DNA from: Collinsella aerofaciens | GTDB lineage: Bacteria; Actinomycetota; Coriobacteriia; Coriobacteriales; Coriobacteriaceae | DNA length: 64,000 bases | Assembly: GCF_020181355.1 (NCBI RefSeq) | Contig: NZ_CP084004.1 | Span: 2,170,001-2,234,000 of the forward strand | Direction of reading: 5' to 3' | Part shown: in pieces, positions 51,358 through 60,333 of the stretch | Layout: each line of letters opens with the position of its first letter | Position numbering within the stretch: the first letter of the stretch is position 1 | Position numbers and translations under genes: made by a program | Notes under the pieces: generated by a model | What the model was told of the DNA's origin: nothing | The model's database searches: none | The model's input: the letters and a program-made list of their open reading frames with translations, nothing else

Positions 51358-52574
51358 TAACAAATGAGCATGGCGTCGCCAAAGCTGAAGAAGCGGTAAC
51401 GCTCCTCGATAGCAGCAGCGTAGGCATCCATGATCTGGTCGCGGGTGGCAAGTGCGCTCACGAGCATCATGAGCGTGGAGCGCGGCACGTGGAAGTTAGT
51501 GATCAGTGCGTCGACCACGTGATAGGTCGAGCCAGGCATGAGGTAGAGCTGCGTTGTCGCGTTCTCGCGTACCACGATGTCACCGCGGCCAAGCGTGTCG
51601 GCCCCGTCCTCGCGGTCCTCAAAATAGCGCGCCGTCACGGCCGGATCGGACACCGGCGCGTCCGCGTCAAAAGCGCTCTCGAGCGAGCGCACGGCGGTGG
51701 TGCCGACGGCGATCACGCGGTGTCCCTCGGCCTTCGCCTTATGCACGGCGTCGACAACCTCCTGCGATACGTGGTAACGCTCGGTGTGCATGACGTGCTG
51801 CGTAGGGTCGTCCTCCTCCACCAAGCGGAAGGTATCAATGCCCACCTCGAGCTCGACGGCGGCAAACTTCGCACCCTTGGCCTCGATAGCGGCCATGAGC
51901 TCGGGGGTAAAGTGCAGACCCGCCGTGGGAGCGGCAGCCGAGTGCTCCTCCTTCATGGCGTAGACGGTCTGGTACTTCTCGGGATCGCCCTCGTAATCGG
52001 TAATGTAGGGCGGCAGCGGCACGTGGCCGGCAGCATGGATGGCCTCGTCGAGCGTGCGCGGGTCGCCGGCGGCATTGCAGCCGGCCGGCTCAAAACGCAC
52101 CAGGCGGCCGCCGCGGCTATCGGTGACAAAGTCGACGACCTCGGCCGTCAGCACCACGGGAGCCCCCACGGGCGCATGGGCGCCACCGGCGCGATACTCA
52201 ATCTGTGCACCGGGCTTCAGGCGCTTGCCCGGCTTGACCAGGCACTCCCAAACATGGCCCAGCGGGTCAATATCCTCGCGGCGCTTGAGCAGCAGCGTCT
52301 CGACCACGCCGCCCGAGCCGGCCTTGCGACCGATCAGGCGGGCCGGCATCACGCGCGTCTTGTTGATGACGAGCACATCGCCCGGCTCGATATAATCGAT
52401 GATGTCGCGGAAGATGCGGTGCTCGACGGTGCCGCCGTGCTCCAGCGGCATTCCCGCCTGGGAGCCTTTGCGATCCACCACCAGCAGGCGGCAGGAGTCG
52501 CGCGGCTCGGCAGGCGCTTGGGCGATGAGCTCTTCGGGCAGGTTATAGTCAAAATCATCGGTACGCATAGACAC
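51357..52574 (-). CDS. queA: S-adenosylmethionine:tRNA ribosyltransferase-isomerase
   Basis: Adds the ribosyl moiety of SAM to preQ1-tRNA, making epoxyqueuosine. It is 405 aa, longer than the usual 340-360. DFDYNLPEELIAQ, INKTRVMPARLIGRK, HVPLPPYI and TAGLHFTPEL are family blocks. The extra length lies in the middle barrel (around GGAHAPVGAPVV and the PAGCNAAGDPRTLDEA insert). The GTG at 52574 has AGGAG at 8-nt spacing; ATG 52568 is the alternative. queH lies directly upstream. Confidence 0.95.
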   Translation of the reverse strand: MSMRTDDFDYNLPEELIAQAPAEPRDSCRLLVVDRKGSQAGMPLEHGGTVEHRIFRDIIDYIEPGDVLVINKTRVMPARLIGRKAGSGGVVETLLLKRREDIDPLGHVWECLVKPGKRLKPGAQIEYRAGGAHAPVGAPVVLTAEVVDFVTDSRGGRLVRFEPAGCNAAGDPRTLDEAIHAAGHVPLPPYITDYEGDPEKYQTVYAMKEEHSAAAPTAGLHFTPELMAAIEAKGAKFAAVELEVGIDTFRLVEEDDPTQHVMHTERYHVSQEVVDAVHKAKAEGHRVIAVGTTAVRSLESAFDADAPVSDPAVTARYFEDREDGADTLGRGDIVVRENATTQLYLMPGSTYHVVDALITNFHVPRSTLMMLVSALATRDQIMDAYAAAIEERYRFFSFGDAMLIC

Positions 52575-52638
52575 GTCGGATACTCCTTATATAGCTAAAG
52601 TCCGCTCTACATCCTAGCAGGCTGACGTCCCAAATGAA

Positions 52639-53214
52639 CTACTTTTTGGACGCTTTGCGCTCGTCGCGGATGCGGGCGCGGTCCATGGCCGCCTCGACGG
52701 CCGAGAATCGGCAGCCGCAATAATTCTGCCGATACATGCCCAGCTCGCGCGAACGACGCGTGGCCTCGGGGTAATACGGACGAAAATCGCGAATCACCGG
52801 AGTGAGACCGCGGGCGGCAGCCAGACGCTCCAACACATCATTGCAGGTTTCGAACAACTGATACGGCGAGACGGCGAGCGTCGTGCCCACAAACTCAAAC
52901 CCACGCTCCTGAGCCACACGGCATGCCTCGGCCAGACGCAGGGCATAGCACGTGCGACAGCGACGGGGTCGATCGGCGCCCAGCGGGGCCACGCCGACCT
53001 CCCAGCGCTCGCGGTCCTCCCCCGCCTCGATAAGCTCGATGTCGCCATCGGCACACCACCGGCGCAGCTCGTCCAAGCGGCGCTGCCATTCATCGTGCGG
53101 CTGAATATTGGGATTGGTCCAGCAAATTGTGGGTTCAAACCCCTCCTCGCGCAGCAGGCGGACTGGCTCAAGCGAGCACGGCGCGCAGCAGGCGTGCAAC
53201 AACAACGGCTTCAT
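52639..53214 (-). CDS. queH: Epoxyqueuosine reductase QueH
   Basis: Reduces epoxyqueuosine to queuosine in tRNA; it replaces QueG in many anaerobes. It is 191 aa. Metal-cluster and redox cysteines appear as LHACCAPCSL at the N-terminus, RCRTCYALR mid-protein and QNYCGCRFS at the C-terminus. It lies 64 nt upstream of queA, completing the last two steps as an operon. The ATG at 53214 has GGAGGAG upstream at 6-nt spacing. The tail is Lys-rich. Confidence 0.93.
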   Translation of the reverse strand: MKPLLLHACCAPCSLEPVRLLREEGFEPTICWTNPNIQPHDEWQRRLDELRRWCADGDIELIEAGEDRERWEVGVAPLGADRPRRCRTCYALRLAEACRVAQERGFEFVGTTLAVSPYQLFETCNDVLERLAAARGLTPVIRDFRPYYPEATRRSRELGMYRQNYCGCRFSAVEAAMDRARIRDERKASKK

Positions 53215-53220
53215 CAACAT

Positions 53221-53278
53221 CTCCTCCCCCGCAATGATTTTTTAATCCCCGTCCCAGAGAAAAATCATCTCAAAAAGA
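53221..53278. repeat. Half-site of family D words
   Basis: TTTTTAATCCCCGTCCCAGAGA, nearly identical to the stretch near 11030. No full arm partner is present. Confidence 0.4.
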
Positions 53279-53848
53279 CTACCTTGCGAAAAAGCGGACA
53301 CCAAAAGACGTGTCCTCGCAGGCGACAATGCGGCGGTCGCGCAAAATGGTCCGCACGTAATACCAGTCGCCCACACAGCCCGACAAATGCAAGCCGGCCG
53401 CCAGGTAGCACAGCAGCGGATAGTCCGAGAACGCAAACCCCAGGGCAAACGCCGCCGTCACAACAACCGTCGGCGCCAGGCAAACCGCCACGTACCGCCG
53501 GCGCGAATACACCACGCCCTCGGCGCAGGCGTAAATCATGCAGGTTTCGCGATTCGCCCCAAAGGTCACCTGCGCGCCCGCAGGCGCCAGCAGCTTAAAA
53601 AACACACCGTGCACTAGCTCGTGCACGGCAAATGACGCCGCCGAAACCGCAGCCAAGCCGACTAGCCAGCCCAAGACTGCCGTCCAGCCACCCGCGTCAG
53701 CCGCATCCAGATCCGCGGGCCCACCCAGCAGCATAAACACCGGCACCAGGCACACGGCAAATGCGCCAAGCACGGCCATCCCCCACACAAAGCAGGCGTG
53801 CAGAAAATCCTCGTCCTCAAACGCATGTATGTTGGAAATCTCATTCAT
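53279..53848 (-). CDS. DUF3267 family putative membrane metalloprotease
   Basis: A 189-aa protein with four to five hydrophobic segments. HELVHG in the second third (about residue 75) is a zinc HExxH motif in a membrane context, as in DUF3267 proteins distantly related to site-2 proteases. A second metal ligand may be the late D of GDWYYV. Substrate unknown. It is divergent from metG. Confidence 0.8.
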   Translation of the reverse strand: MNEISNIHAFEDEDFLHACFVWGMAVLGAFAVCLVPVFMLLGGPADLDAADAGGWTAVLGWLVGLAAVSAASFAVHELVHGVFFKLLAPAGAQVTFGANRETCMIYACAEGVVYSRRRYVAVCLAPTVVVTAAFALGFAFSDYPLLCYLAAGLHLSGCVGDWYYVRTILRDRRIVACEDTSFGVRFFAR

Positions 53849-53980
53849 AGCATCTTAGGATAGCGCCCCTGTCACGTACCCGTCCGCATGTGCGATAATG
53901 TCGAACGATATGCACGAATTGACCACCGCACAGCCAGGCCCTGTGCCCGGGTGCGCTCTCACCATATGCGAAGGAGTCCC

Positions 53981-56131
53981 ATGGCATCCAAATACTCCAT
54001 GAACGACCGTCCCAGTTGGCCTCGCCGCGCCATCGTTACCGCCGGCGAGCCCTACGGCAACAAGGGCCTTCACTTTGGCCACGTTGGCGGCGTCTTTGTC
54101 CCGGCCGACTTCTTCGCCCGCTTCCTGCGCGACCGTCTGGGCCGCGAGAACGTCATCTTCACCTCGGGCACCGACTGCTACGGCTCGCCCATCATGGAGA
54201 GCTACCGCAAGCTCAAGGAGAACGAAGGCTACGACAAGTCCATCGGCGAGTATGTCGAGTCCAATCACTCTCGCCAGGCCGCGACCCTCAACAACTACAA
54301 CATCAGCTGCGATATCTACGGCGGCTCGGGCCTAGAGCCGGCTGCGCAGATTCACAACGAGGTTACCGCCGAGATCATCGAGCGCCTGCACGAGCAGGGC
54401 ACCATCTCCAAGCGCTCCACGCTGCAGTTCTACGACGCCAAGGCCGGCACGTTCCTCAATGGCCGCCAGGTGATCGGCCGCTGCCCCATCCAGGGCTGCA
54501 AGTCCGAGAAAGCCTACGCCGACGAGTGCGACCTGGGTCACCAGTTTGAGCCCGAGGAGCTCATCGCGCCCAAGAGCCAGCTCACCGGCGAGGTGCCCGA
54601 GCTGCGCCCGGTCGACAACCTCTACTTTGACCTGCCAGCCTACCTCGACTTTATGAAGACGTACACCGCCAAGCTCGCCCAGAACCCGCAGGTTCGTTCC
54701 GTGGTCTCCAAGACCATGGAAGAGTGGCTGCTGCCGGCGCAGCTCTACATCCAGAACAAGTTCCGCGAGGCCTTCGACGCCGTCGAGGACCAGCTCCCCG
54801 AGCACACCGTGCTGGAGCCCGAGGGCAACAAGAGCAGCTTTACCGTCACCTTCCCCAGCTGGAAGGAGCGCGACGACGCCCATGCGGTGCTCGCCAACGG
54901 CGGAGTGCGCTTCCGCAGCGGCAAGGCGCTCGTGCCCTTCCGCATCACCGGTAACATCGACTGGGGCGTTCCGGTACCCGAGGTCGACGGCGTGAACGAC
55001 GTCACCTGCTGGTGCTGGCCCGAGAGCCTGTGGGCGCCCATCAGCTACACCCGCACCGTGCTCGCACGCGATGCCCAGGCCGCCGGCGTAACTGAGGGCG
55101 TCGCCGCCCAGGATGCCGCCCTCATGGGCGAGCCCGCCGCCGATTCCACGCAGGTCCCCACGCCCACCTATCAGCACAGCTCACTCGACTGGCGCGACTG
55201 GTGGTGCTCGGACGATGCGCAGATCTACCAGTTCATCGGTCAGGACAACATCTACTTCTACTGCATCGCGCAGACCGCCATGTGGGAGGCCCTGGGTTGG
55301 GACCTTACGCAGAGCACCGTTAGTGCCTGCTATCACCTGCTCTACATGGGCAAAAAGGCCAGCTCGTCCTCGCAGACGCCTCCCCCGCCGGCAGACGACT
55401 TGCTCAACCACTACACCTGCGAACAGATGCGCGCTCATTGGCTGTCGCTCGGCCTGTCCGAGAAGCCGGTGAGCTTTAGCCCCAAGGCATATGACACGCG
55501 CGTGACCGGCAAGGACAAGGACGGCAACGAGGTGCGCGCCTGCGACGACAAGCGCGTCATCGATCCGGCCCTTAAGGAGAGCGCCCTGCTGACTGGCGTG
55601 TTCAACCGCCTGGCCCGCAGCTGCTTCTACGGCGTCGCCGTCAAGGAGGGCGACGAGAGCCCCTATCGCAACGGCTGCATTCCCGCCGGTGCCGCCTCCG
55701 CCGCCGTGGTCGAGGCTGCCGAGCAGGCCGCCCTTGCCTTTGAGCAGGCCATGTACAAGTTCGAGACGCACCGCGCACTCGCCGTGTGCGACGACTACCT
55801 GCGCGCCGCCAACAAGCGCTGGAGCGATGCCTCCAAGGCCGCCAACAAGCTCGAGGGCGAGCCGGCCAACACCGCCATGAAGCAAGCTCTGGTCGACGCC
55901 TTCACCGAGCTGCGCGTGGCGACCGTGCTGATGCACGGCATCGTCCCGGCCGGCTGCGAGCTCATCTGCGAGTACTTCGACGTCGATCCGGTCGCCTTCT
56001 TTAGCTGGGACAACATCTTTGCCTCCACGGACGAGTTTGTGGAGAGCCTGGGCGAGAAGCCCGGCGAGCACCGCGTGAAGCCGCTGCCCCCGCGCTTCGA
56101 CTTCTTTAGCAAGCACGAGAGTCAGTACTAA
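53981..56131 (+). CDS. metG: Methionyl-tRNA synthetase with divergent KMSKS loop
   Basis: A 716-aa class I synthetase. EPYGNKGLHFGHVGG (about residues 23-37) is the HIGH-type signature. The zinc-knuckle-like CPIQGCKSEKAYADECDLGH (about 165-185) and WCSDDAQIYQFIGQDNIYFYC match MetRS. The expected KMSKS loop reads YMGKKASSSSQTPPPP (about 455), keeping only the first Lys and a Ser, and is followed by an unusual Pro run. The ATG at 53981 has AAGGAG. It could be the sole MetRS or a specialised paralogue. Confidence 0.85.
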   Translation: MASKYSMNDRPSWPRRAIVTAGEPYGNKGLHFGHVGGVFVPADFFARFLRDRLGRENVIFTSGTDCYGSPIMESYRKLKENEGYDKSIGEYVESNHSRQAATLNNYNISCDIYGGSGLEPAAQIHNEVTAEIIERLHEQGTISKRSTLQFYDAKAGTFLNGRQVIGRCPIQGCKSEKAYADECDLGHQFEPEELIAPKSQLTGEVPELRPVDNLYFDLPAYLDFMKTYTAKLAQNPQVRSVVSKTMEEWLLPAQLYIQNKFREAFDAVEDQLPEHTVLEPEGNKSSFTVTFPSWKERDDAHAVLANGGVRFRSGKALVPFRITGNIDWGVPVPEVDGVNDVTCWCWPESLWAPISYTRTVLARDAQAAGVTEGVAAQDAALMGEPAADSTQVPTPTYQHSSLDWRDWWCSDDAQIYQFIGQDNIYFYCIAQTAMWEALGWDLTQSTVSACYHLLYMGKKASSSSQTPPPPADDLLNHYTCEQMRAHWLSLGLSEKPVSFSPKAYDTRVTGKDKDGNEVRACDDKRVIDPALKESALLTGVFNRLARSCFYGVAVKEGDESPYRNGCIPAGAASAAVVEAAEQAALAFEQAMYKFETHRALAVCDDYLRAANKRWSDASKAANKLEGEPANTAMKQALVDAFTELRVATVLMHGIVPAGCELICEYFDVDPVAFFSWDNIFASTDEFVESLGEKPGEHRVKPLPPRFDFFSKHESQY

Positions 56132-56190
56132 AGCACGGCAGCAGCAGCGTGCCCGGAAAGTAACCAATTTGGGACGGGAAGGAAAGACGG

Positions 56191-57294
56191 ATGTCCAAGC
56201 CGCGTCGTCGTAAGCAAAAAAAGCAGGTTAAGCCCGAGCTCAGGCTCAGGCAATTTGCCGCTACCGAGCTTTCCGACCAGCTTGCCGCCCTTCCCTGCGC
56301 CGCCGACCTGCCGCGTTTTATGGTCGACACGGTCGCCGGCGCCTATGTCCCCACCGATGCCGAGCTCATGATCGAAGGCTTTGGCGCCGCGGCCACACGC
56401 CCAGTCACACTGCGCGCCAACACGCTCAAGGCGACCGCCGAGGGCATCGCCGCCGCACTCGACGAGGCCGGCATCGCGCACCGCCCCGTCGCATGGCATC
56501 CGGACGCCTTCATCCTGCCCGAGGCCCAAGTTTCCGACCTATGGGACCTCGACATCTACCGTGACGGCAAGATCTACCTGCAGAGCCTGTCGTCGATGAT
56601 GCCGCCGCTCGTGCTGGGCGCTCAGGCCGGCGAGGACATCCTGGACATGTGTGCGGCCCCCGGCGGAAAGACGACGCAAATCGCCGCCCTCACCCAGGGA
56701 CAGGCGCACCTCACTGCCTGCGAGATGAGCATTCCCCGTGCCGAAAAGCTCGAGGCCAACTTGGGCCGCCAGGGCGCCAAAAACGTGCCCGTCATGCGTA
56801 TTGACGCACGCGAGCTTGACGAGTTCTTCCGCTTTGACCGCATCCTGCTCGACGCTCCCTGCACCGGCACGGGCACCGTCATCAGCGGCAACGAAAAGAG
56901 CTTGCGCGGCCTCACCGAGCAGCTGCTCGTCAAGTGCGCCCGCTCGCAGCGCGCGCTTCTGGATCGCGCCATGGGGGCACTCAAACCGGGCGGCACGCTC
57001 GTCTATTCGACGTGTTCGATCTTGCCGCAGGAAAACGAGGATGCCCTGCAAGAGGCCCTCGACAAGCACATGGACTGCGAGCTCATCCCCCTCGACGGCA
57101 CGCCGAGCGAAAGCGAAGCGCGTCGCGCCCAGGAAGCTGGTGAGGAACCCCGCATCGAGTCCAACGCTCTCACCGAGGCAATCGCCGCGGGCCACATCTC
57201 GGCCATTGCCAACGGCATGCCCGGCACGCTGACCATTCCGCCCAGTCGCGACTTTGAGGGCTTCTATATCGCCCTGGTCCGAAAACGCAGCTAG
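56191..57294 (+). CDS. NOL1/NOP2/Sun-family RNA m5C methyltransferase (RsmF/RsmB-like)
   Basis: A SAM-dependent cytosine-5 methyltransferase acting on rRNA or tRNA. It is 367 aa. The SAM loop MCAAPGGKTTQ is near residue 154, DAPCTGTGT with one catalytic Cys near 222 and STCSILPQEN with the nucleophile Cys near 272. The N-terminal Lys/Arg-rich tail may bind RNA. There is no PUA domain at the C-terminus. It lies 59 nt downstream of metG, probably in the same transcript. Confidence 0.92.
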   Translation: MSKPRRRKQKKQVKPELRLRQFAATELSDQLAALPCAADLPRFMVDTVAGAYVPTDAELMIEGFGAAATRPVTLRANTLKATAEGIAAALDEAGIAHRPVAWHPDAFILPEAQVSDLWDLDIYRDGKIYLQSLSSMMPPLVLGAQAGEDILDMCAAPGGKTTQIAALTQGQAHLTACEMSIPRAEKLEANLGRQGAKNVPVMRIDARELDEFFRFDRILLDAPCTGTGTVISGNEKSLRGLTEQLLVKCARSQRALLDRAMGALKPGGTLVYSTCSILPQENEDALQEALDKHMDCELIPLDGTPSESEARRAQEAGEEPRIESNALTEAIAAGHISAIANGMPGTLTIPPSRDFEGFYIALVRKRS

Positions 57295-57318
57295 CGCACG
57301 GATTCAAAACTCAACAAG

Positions 57319-57489
57319 CTATCGCCGTGCGCGCCTGTCCTGCTGGTCCTTATGCCGCGCAAGCGCTTCACGCTCCTTGCGCTCGGCCTTTTTGCCCTTA
57401 ATGGCCGTGACCACAAAGTAGATGACCGCGGCGGCAACGATTGCGCCCACGCATAGGCCAATCGAGCCCAACATTGCCGAGAATTCCAT
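57319..57489 (-). CDS. Small single-span membrane protein, 56 aa
   Basis: MEFSAMLGSIGLCVGAIVAA begins the protein; one hydrophobic segment (about residues 7-30) is followed by a highly charged K/R/E tail (KGKKAERKEREALARHKDQQ, then DRRARR). The ATG at 57489 is preceded by AGAGAGGTG. Codon use is like that of the neighbours. Convergent with the methyltransferase. No known family is recognised. Confidence 0.65.
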   Translation of the reverse strand: MEFSAMLGSIGLCVGAIVAAAVIYFVVTAIKGKKAERKEREALARHKDQQDRRARR

Positions 57490-57681
57490 ACCGCGTCACC
57501 TCTCTTTTGTATACGGGACATTCAAGATAGCACCTCGATTCCCGCCACCACAGCTCCTTCACGTTCGCCGGCCCCTCAGTCTAACGGATGGCGCGGCGGG
57601 GAAAAATCAACTCGTCAAACGATTTAGCACTCGCAACGCCGGTCGTACACTGCCGACCGCACAACATAGAAACGGACCGCC

Positions 57682-58773
57682 ATGGATTCTCTCAACGATT
57701 TGAACGAGCGCGTCGACGCCTTTGTCGCCACCAGTTCCTTCGATACGCCTGCCGCGACTAACGACCAAGCCCCCATTGATGTTCCCGCCGAGGTTCACGA
57801 GGACATCGTCGCCTCGGTCGACTTCTCCGAGGTAGAGCTTGCAAACGAATTTACCGAGCCCCAGGTGGCCGTAACTCCCAACGGCCTTTTGCCCATGGAG
57901 CCGCTGCCCATCGACGGACGTCTGCGCAAGGCGGCCCTCCGCATGCCCGATGAGATCGAGGAGGCCAGCGGCTTTACGCTCTTTGGCCGCCGCATCAAAT
58001 CGCTCATCTACACCACCGACGTGGCGGTCATCCGCAATTCCAATGCCGACGCCGTGTTTGCCGTCTACCCCTTCACGCCGCAGCCCGCCATTACGCAGGC
58101 GCTGCTGACCGTTGCCGAGTGCCCGGTCTTTGTGGGCGTTGGCGGCGGCACCACCACCGGTAAGCGCTCCGTGCAGATGGCGGCCGTTTCCGAGATGCAA
58201 GGTGCGGCGGGCTGCGTAGTCAACTCCCCCGCTACTGCCGAGATGGTCGAGCACATCACCAACATCGCCGACATCCCCGTCATCGCCACGGTCGTACGTT
58301 GCGACGACGATGCTCACGCCAAGGTGCGCGCCGGAGCCAAGATCCTCAACATCGCGGCCGGCAAGAACACGCCGCAGGTCCTGCGTGAACTGCGCGAGCA
58401 CTATCCCAACCTGCCGCTCATCGCACCGGGCGGCAAGACGCCCGAGAGCATCCGTGAGACCATCGCCGCCGGCGCCAACGCCATCATCTGGACGCCGCCA
58501 TCGGCCCAGCAGCTGCAGACCGACATGATGCAGCGCTATCGCAAGATGAAGGAAGACGCCACGCCCGTCATCTCGCGCGACGATGTGCCCATTATCGACC
58601 AGGTCGCCGCCGCCGAGGTCAGCCAGGTCGAGAACATGAATCCCGATGTGCCGATCCCCGACGAAGTCATCGAACGCGTCGCTTCAATCCACGATCATAT
58701 CGAGGAGCGTCGCGCCAACCGCGGACTCAAGCCCTCGCTGCACGGTTTCTTCTTCCGCGGAAAGAAACGCTAG
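57682..58773 (+). CDS. TIM-barrel-like protein of unknown function
   Basis: A 363-aa cytoplasmic protein. The N-terminal 75 residues are variable and acidic. The core has repeated beta/alpha units, with FVGVGGGTTTGKRSVQMA, IPVIATVVRCDDDAHAKVRAGAKILNIAAGK and NLPLIAPGGKTPESIRETIAAGANAIIWTPP, the last resembling the phosphate-binding end of KDPG-aldolase or ThiE-type barrels. The C-terminus is basic. No catalytic assignment is made. Its terminator hairpin is interrupted by the IS150-type element. Confidence 0.65.
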   Translation: MDSLNDLNERVDAFVATSSFDTPAATNDQAPIDVPAEVHEDIVASVDFSEVELANEFTEPQVAVTPNGLLPMEPLPIDGRLRKAALRMPDEIEEASGFTLFGRRIKSLIYTTDVAVIRNSNADAVFAVYPFTPQPAITQALLTVAECPVFVGVGGGTTTGKRSVQMAAVSEMQGAAGCVVNSPATAEMVEHITNIADIPVIATVVRCDDDAHAKVRAGAKILNIAAGKNTPQVLRELREHYPNLPLIAPGGKTPESIRETIAAGANAIIWTPPSAQQLQTDMMQRYRKMKEDATPVISRDDVPIIDQVAAAEVSQVENMNPDVPIPDEVIERVASIHDHIEERRANRGLKPSLHGFFFRGKKR

Positions 58774-58783
58774 CCGCAACAGC

Positions 58784-58796
58784 AAGGCCCGTCCCG
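58784..58796 (+). terminator. Left arm of a terminator split by an IS
   Basis: AAGGCCCGTCCCG is complementary to CGGGACGGGCCTT at 60256-60268, which is followed by a T run. The IS150-type element sits in the 7-nt loop. Confidence 0.8.
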
Positions 58797-58838
58797 CAAA
58801 TGAACTGCGTCCCAAATCTTGGACGCCCTAAATAGCGA

Positions 58839-59750
58839 CTAGGCCGCGAGGGCCTGATTCCGGAACTCCTCCGGGGTCAGGCCCTTCAATCTTACCTGCC
58901 TCCGGCTCGTGTTCCAGTGGACTATGTATTCCTCCAGGTCGCGTTTGAAATCCTCGAACGTCTCCCACTCGCGGCCCCGGTAGAACTCGTCCTTGACGTG
59001 GCCGAAGAGCTGCTCGGTGGCGGCGTTGTCGATGCAGTTCGCCTTCCTGGACATGCTCTGGACGATGCCGGCGGCCTCGAGCCTGGATGTGTACGAGGCG
59101 TGCTGGTACTGCCAGCCCCGGTCCGAGTGCATGGTCGGGGCGGCGCCCTCGGGGATCTTGGACAGCAGCTCGTCGAGCATCCTGACCTGCTGGGCCATGT
59201 CGGGCGTGGTCGATATGTCGCTCGCCACGATCTCCTTGGTGCAGAAGTCCAGCGTCGGGGCCCAGTAGGCCTTGCCGCCCGCCACCTTGAACTCGGTGAC
59301 GTCCGTTCCCAGCTTCCGCCACGGGGCCCCGGCGTCGAAATCCCTCGCGATCACGTTCTCGAACGTCCTGCCGACGACGCCCCTGTACGAGTTGTACCTG
59401 TGGTAGGCCGTCTCGCGTCTGATACCGCAGCGAATCCCCATCTCGCGCATCATCTTGAGCACGGTCTTGTCGGCTATCACGGTCCCCTCTTCCGCCCTGA
59501 GGCACATCGCTATCTGCCGGTGCCCGCAGCCGTTGGCGGTGCGCGAGAAGATCTCGGCGGCCGCCTCCCAGAGCTCGGGGCGCGTGGGCCTCGGCGGGTG
59601 CGCGAGGGCGTAGTAGTAGGTCGACCGCTTGAGCTCGGCGCATGCGAGCAAGTGCCCGAGCGCGTGCCCCTCGGCGCGCAGGGCCGCGACCGCTTCGGCC
59701 TTCGCCCTGGTCAGAGCCCGTCCCTCTCGACCAGGGCGCGTAATTTTTTT
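58839..59750 (-). CDS. IS150-type transposase OrfB (DDE integrase), made as OrfAB fusion
   Basis: The catalytic rve domain shows GTDVTEFKVAGGKAYWAPTLDFCTKEIV (first D), MHSDRGWQYQH (second D) and SMSRKANCIDNAATEQLFGHVKDEF (E). The N-terminal HTH_21 region reads NGCGHRQIAMCLR. The frame is open from the A7 slip site at 59750 and is -1 relative to orfA. No good start codon precedes it, so it should be translated only by frameshift; TTG 59651 is a poor alternative. Confidence 0.92.
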   Translation of the reverse strand, partial: KKITRPGREGRALTRAKAEAVAALRAEGHALGHLLACAELKRSTYYYALAHPPRPTRPELWEAAAEIFSRTANGCGHRQIAMCLRAEEGTVIADKTVLKMMREMGIRCGIRRETAYHRYNSYRGVVGRTFENVIARDFDAGAPWRKLGTDVTEFKVAGGKAYWAPTLDFCTKEIVASDISTTPDMAQQVRMLDELLSKIPEGAAPTMHSDRGWQYQHASYTSRLEAAGIVQSMSRKANCIDNAATEQLFGHVKDEFYRGREWETFEDFKRDLEEYIVHWNTSRRQVRLKGLTPEEFRNQALAA

Positions 59751-60202
59751 AGGTAGGCCACCTCGGCCTCGAGCCTACGGCACCGCTCCTCGAGCTCCTC
59801 CTCGCGGGTCCGCGGCCTCGCCTTGGAACCCTTCGGCCGGCCCTTGGGCCTCGGGCGCAGGGCCTCCGCGCCGCCCCGGCGGTATAGCGCGCACCACTTC
59901 TTGAGCGGCGACATCGACATTATGCCGAACGCCGCCATCGCCTCGGTCTTCGTCATGCCGCCGTCGACGACGGCGGAGGCGGCGGCGACCTTCTGCTCGT
60001 ATGTGTACCTGCCCTGCTTTCCGTCCATGCGCAGCAGCACCTCGCTCCCGAATGCGCGGTATATCTCCTGCCATCTTCTCACGGCTTCCACGGGAAGCGA
60101 AAGGGCAATCGCGGCAGATTTATACCCGTGCCCGAGCTCGAAGAGCCCTATGGCCGCCTTCCTGGCCTCGATATCATGCTTCACTCTCAAATCAACGCGC
60201 AT
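59711..60202 (-). CDS. IS150-type OrfA (helix-turn-helix)
   Basis: 163 aa. The tandem helix-turn-helix region includes ELGHGYKSAAIALSLPVEAVRRWQEIYRA and VDGGMTKTEAMAAFGIMSMSPLKKWCALYR. A C-terminal leucine-zipper-like stretch is EELEERCRRLEAEVAYLKKLRALVE. The A AAA AAA heptamer (59750-59744) lies near the end of the gene, within the codons for YLKKL. The ATG at 60202 has GGGAGG upstream. Confidence 0.92.
   Translation of the reverse strand: MRVDLRVKHDIEARKAAIGLFELGHGYKSAAIALSLPVEAVRRWQEIYRAFGSEVLLRMDGKQGRYTYEQKVAAASAVVDGGMTKTEAMAAFGIMSMSPLKKWCALYRRGGAEALRPRPKGRPKGSKARPRTREEELEERCRRLEAEVAYLKKLRALVERDGL
59744..59750 (-). promoter_or_regulatory. Programmed -1 frameshift site A AAA AAA
   Basis: Seven A on the minus strand, read CTA AAA AAA TTA in orfA. 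Shifting -1 enters the orfB frame, which stays open through it. Canonical for the IS3 family. Confidence 0.85.
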
Positions 60203-60255
60203 AAAGAAAGCCTCCCATTTCTCATGTCCAAGAAATGGGAGGCAGTTCAAAACAA

Positions 60256-60271
60256 CGGGACGGGCCTTTTT
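60256..60271 (+). terminator. Right arm of the split terminator
   Basis: CGGGACGGGCCTT plus TTT. See 58784. Confidence 0.8.
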
Positions 60272-60333
60272 CTGTTATCAAATGTCAGGAGGGACAGGCG
60301 CAGCCGTTAAAACCGTCAACCAGCCCACAAACG

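Larger units (their letters stand above)
58801..60249 (-). mobile_element. IS3-family element, IS150 group
   Basis: 1449 bp. Ends are TGAACTGCGTCCCA.. (58801) and the inverse ..TGGGAGGCAGTTCA (60249), with TCTTGGAC shared further in, giving imperfect inverted repeats of about 24 bp with TG/CA termini. It is flanked by a 3-bp duplication AAA (58798-58800 and 60250-60252). Two overlapping genes, orfA and orfB, are joined by an A7 frameshift site. It is intact by inspection. Confidence 0.92.

Noticed and set aside
53895-53900. Extended -10 GATAAT as metG promoter
   Set aside because: No acceptable -35 and the spacing to the start is long; too weak to list as a feature.
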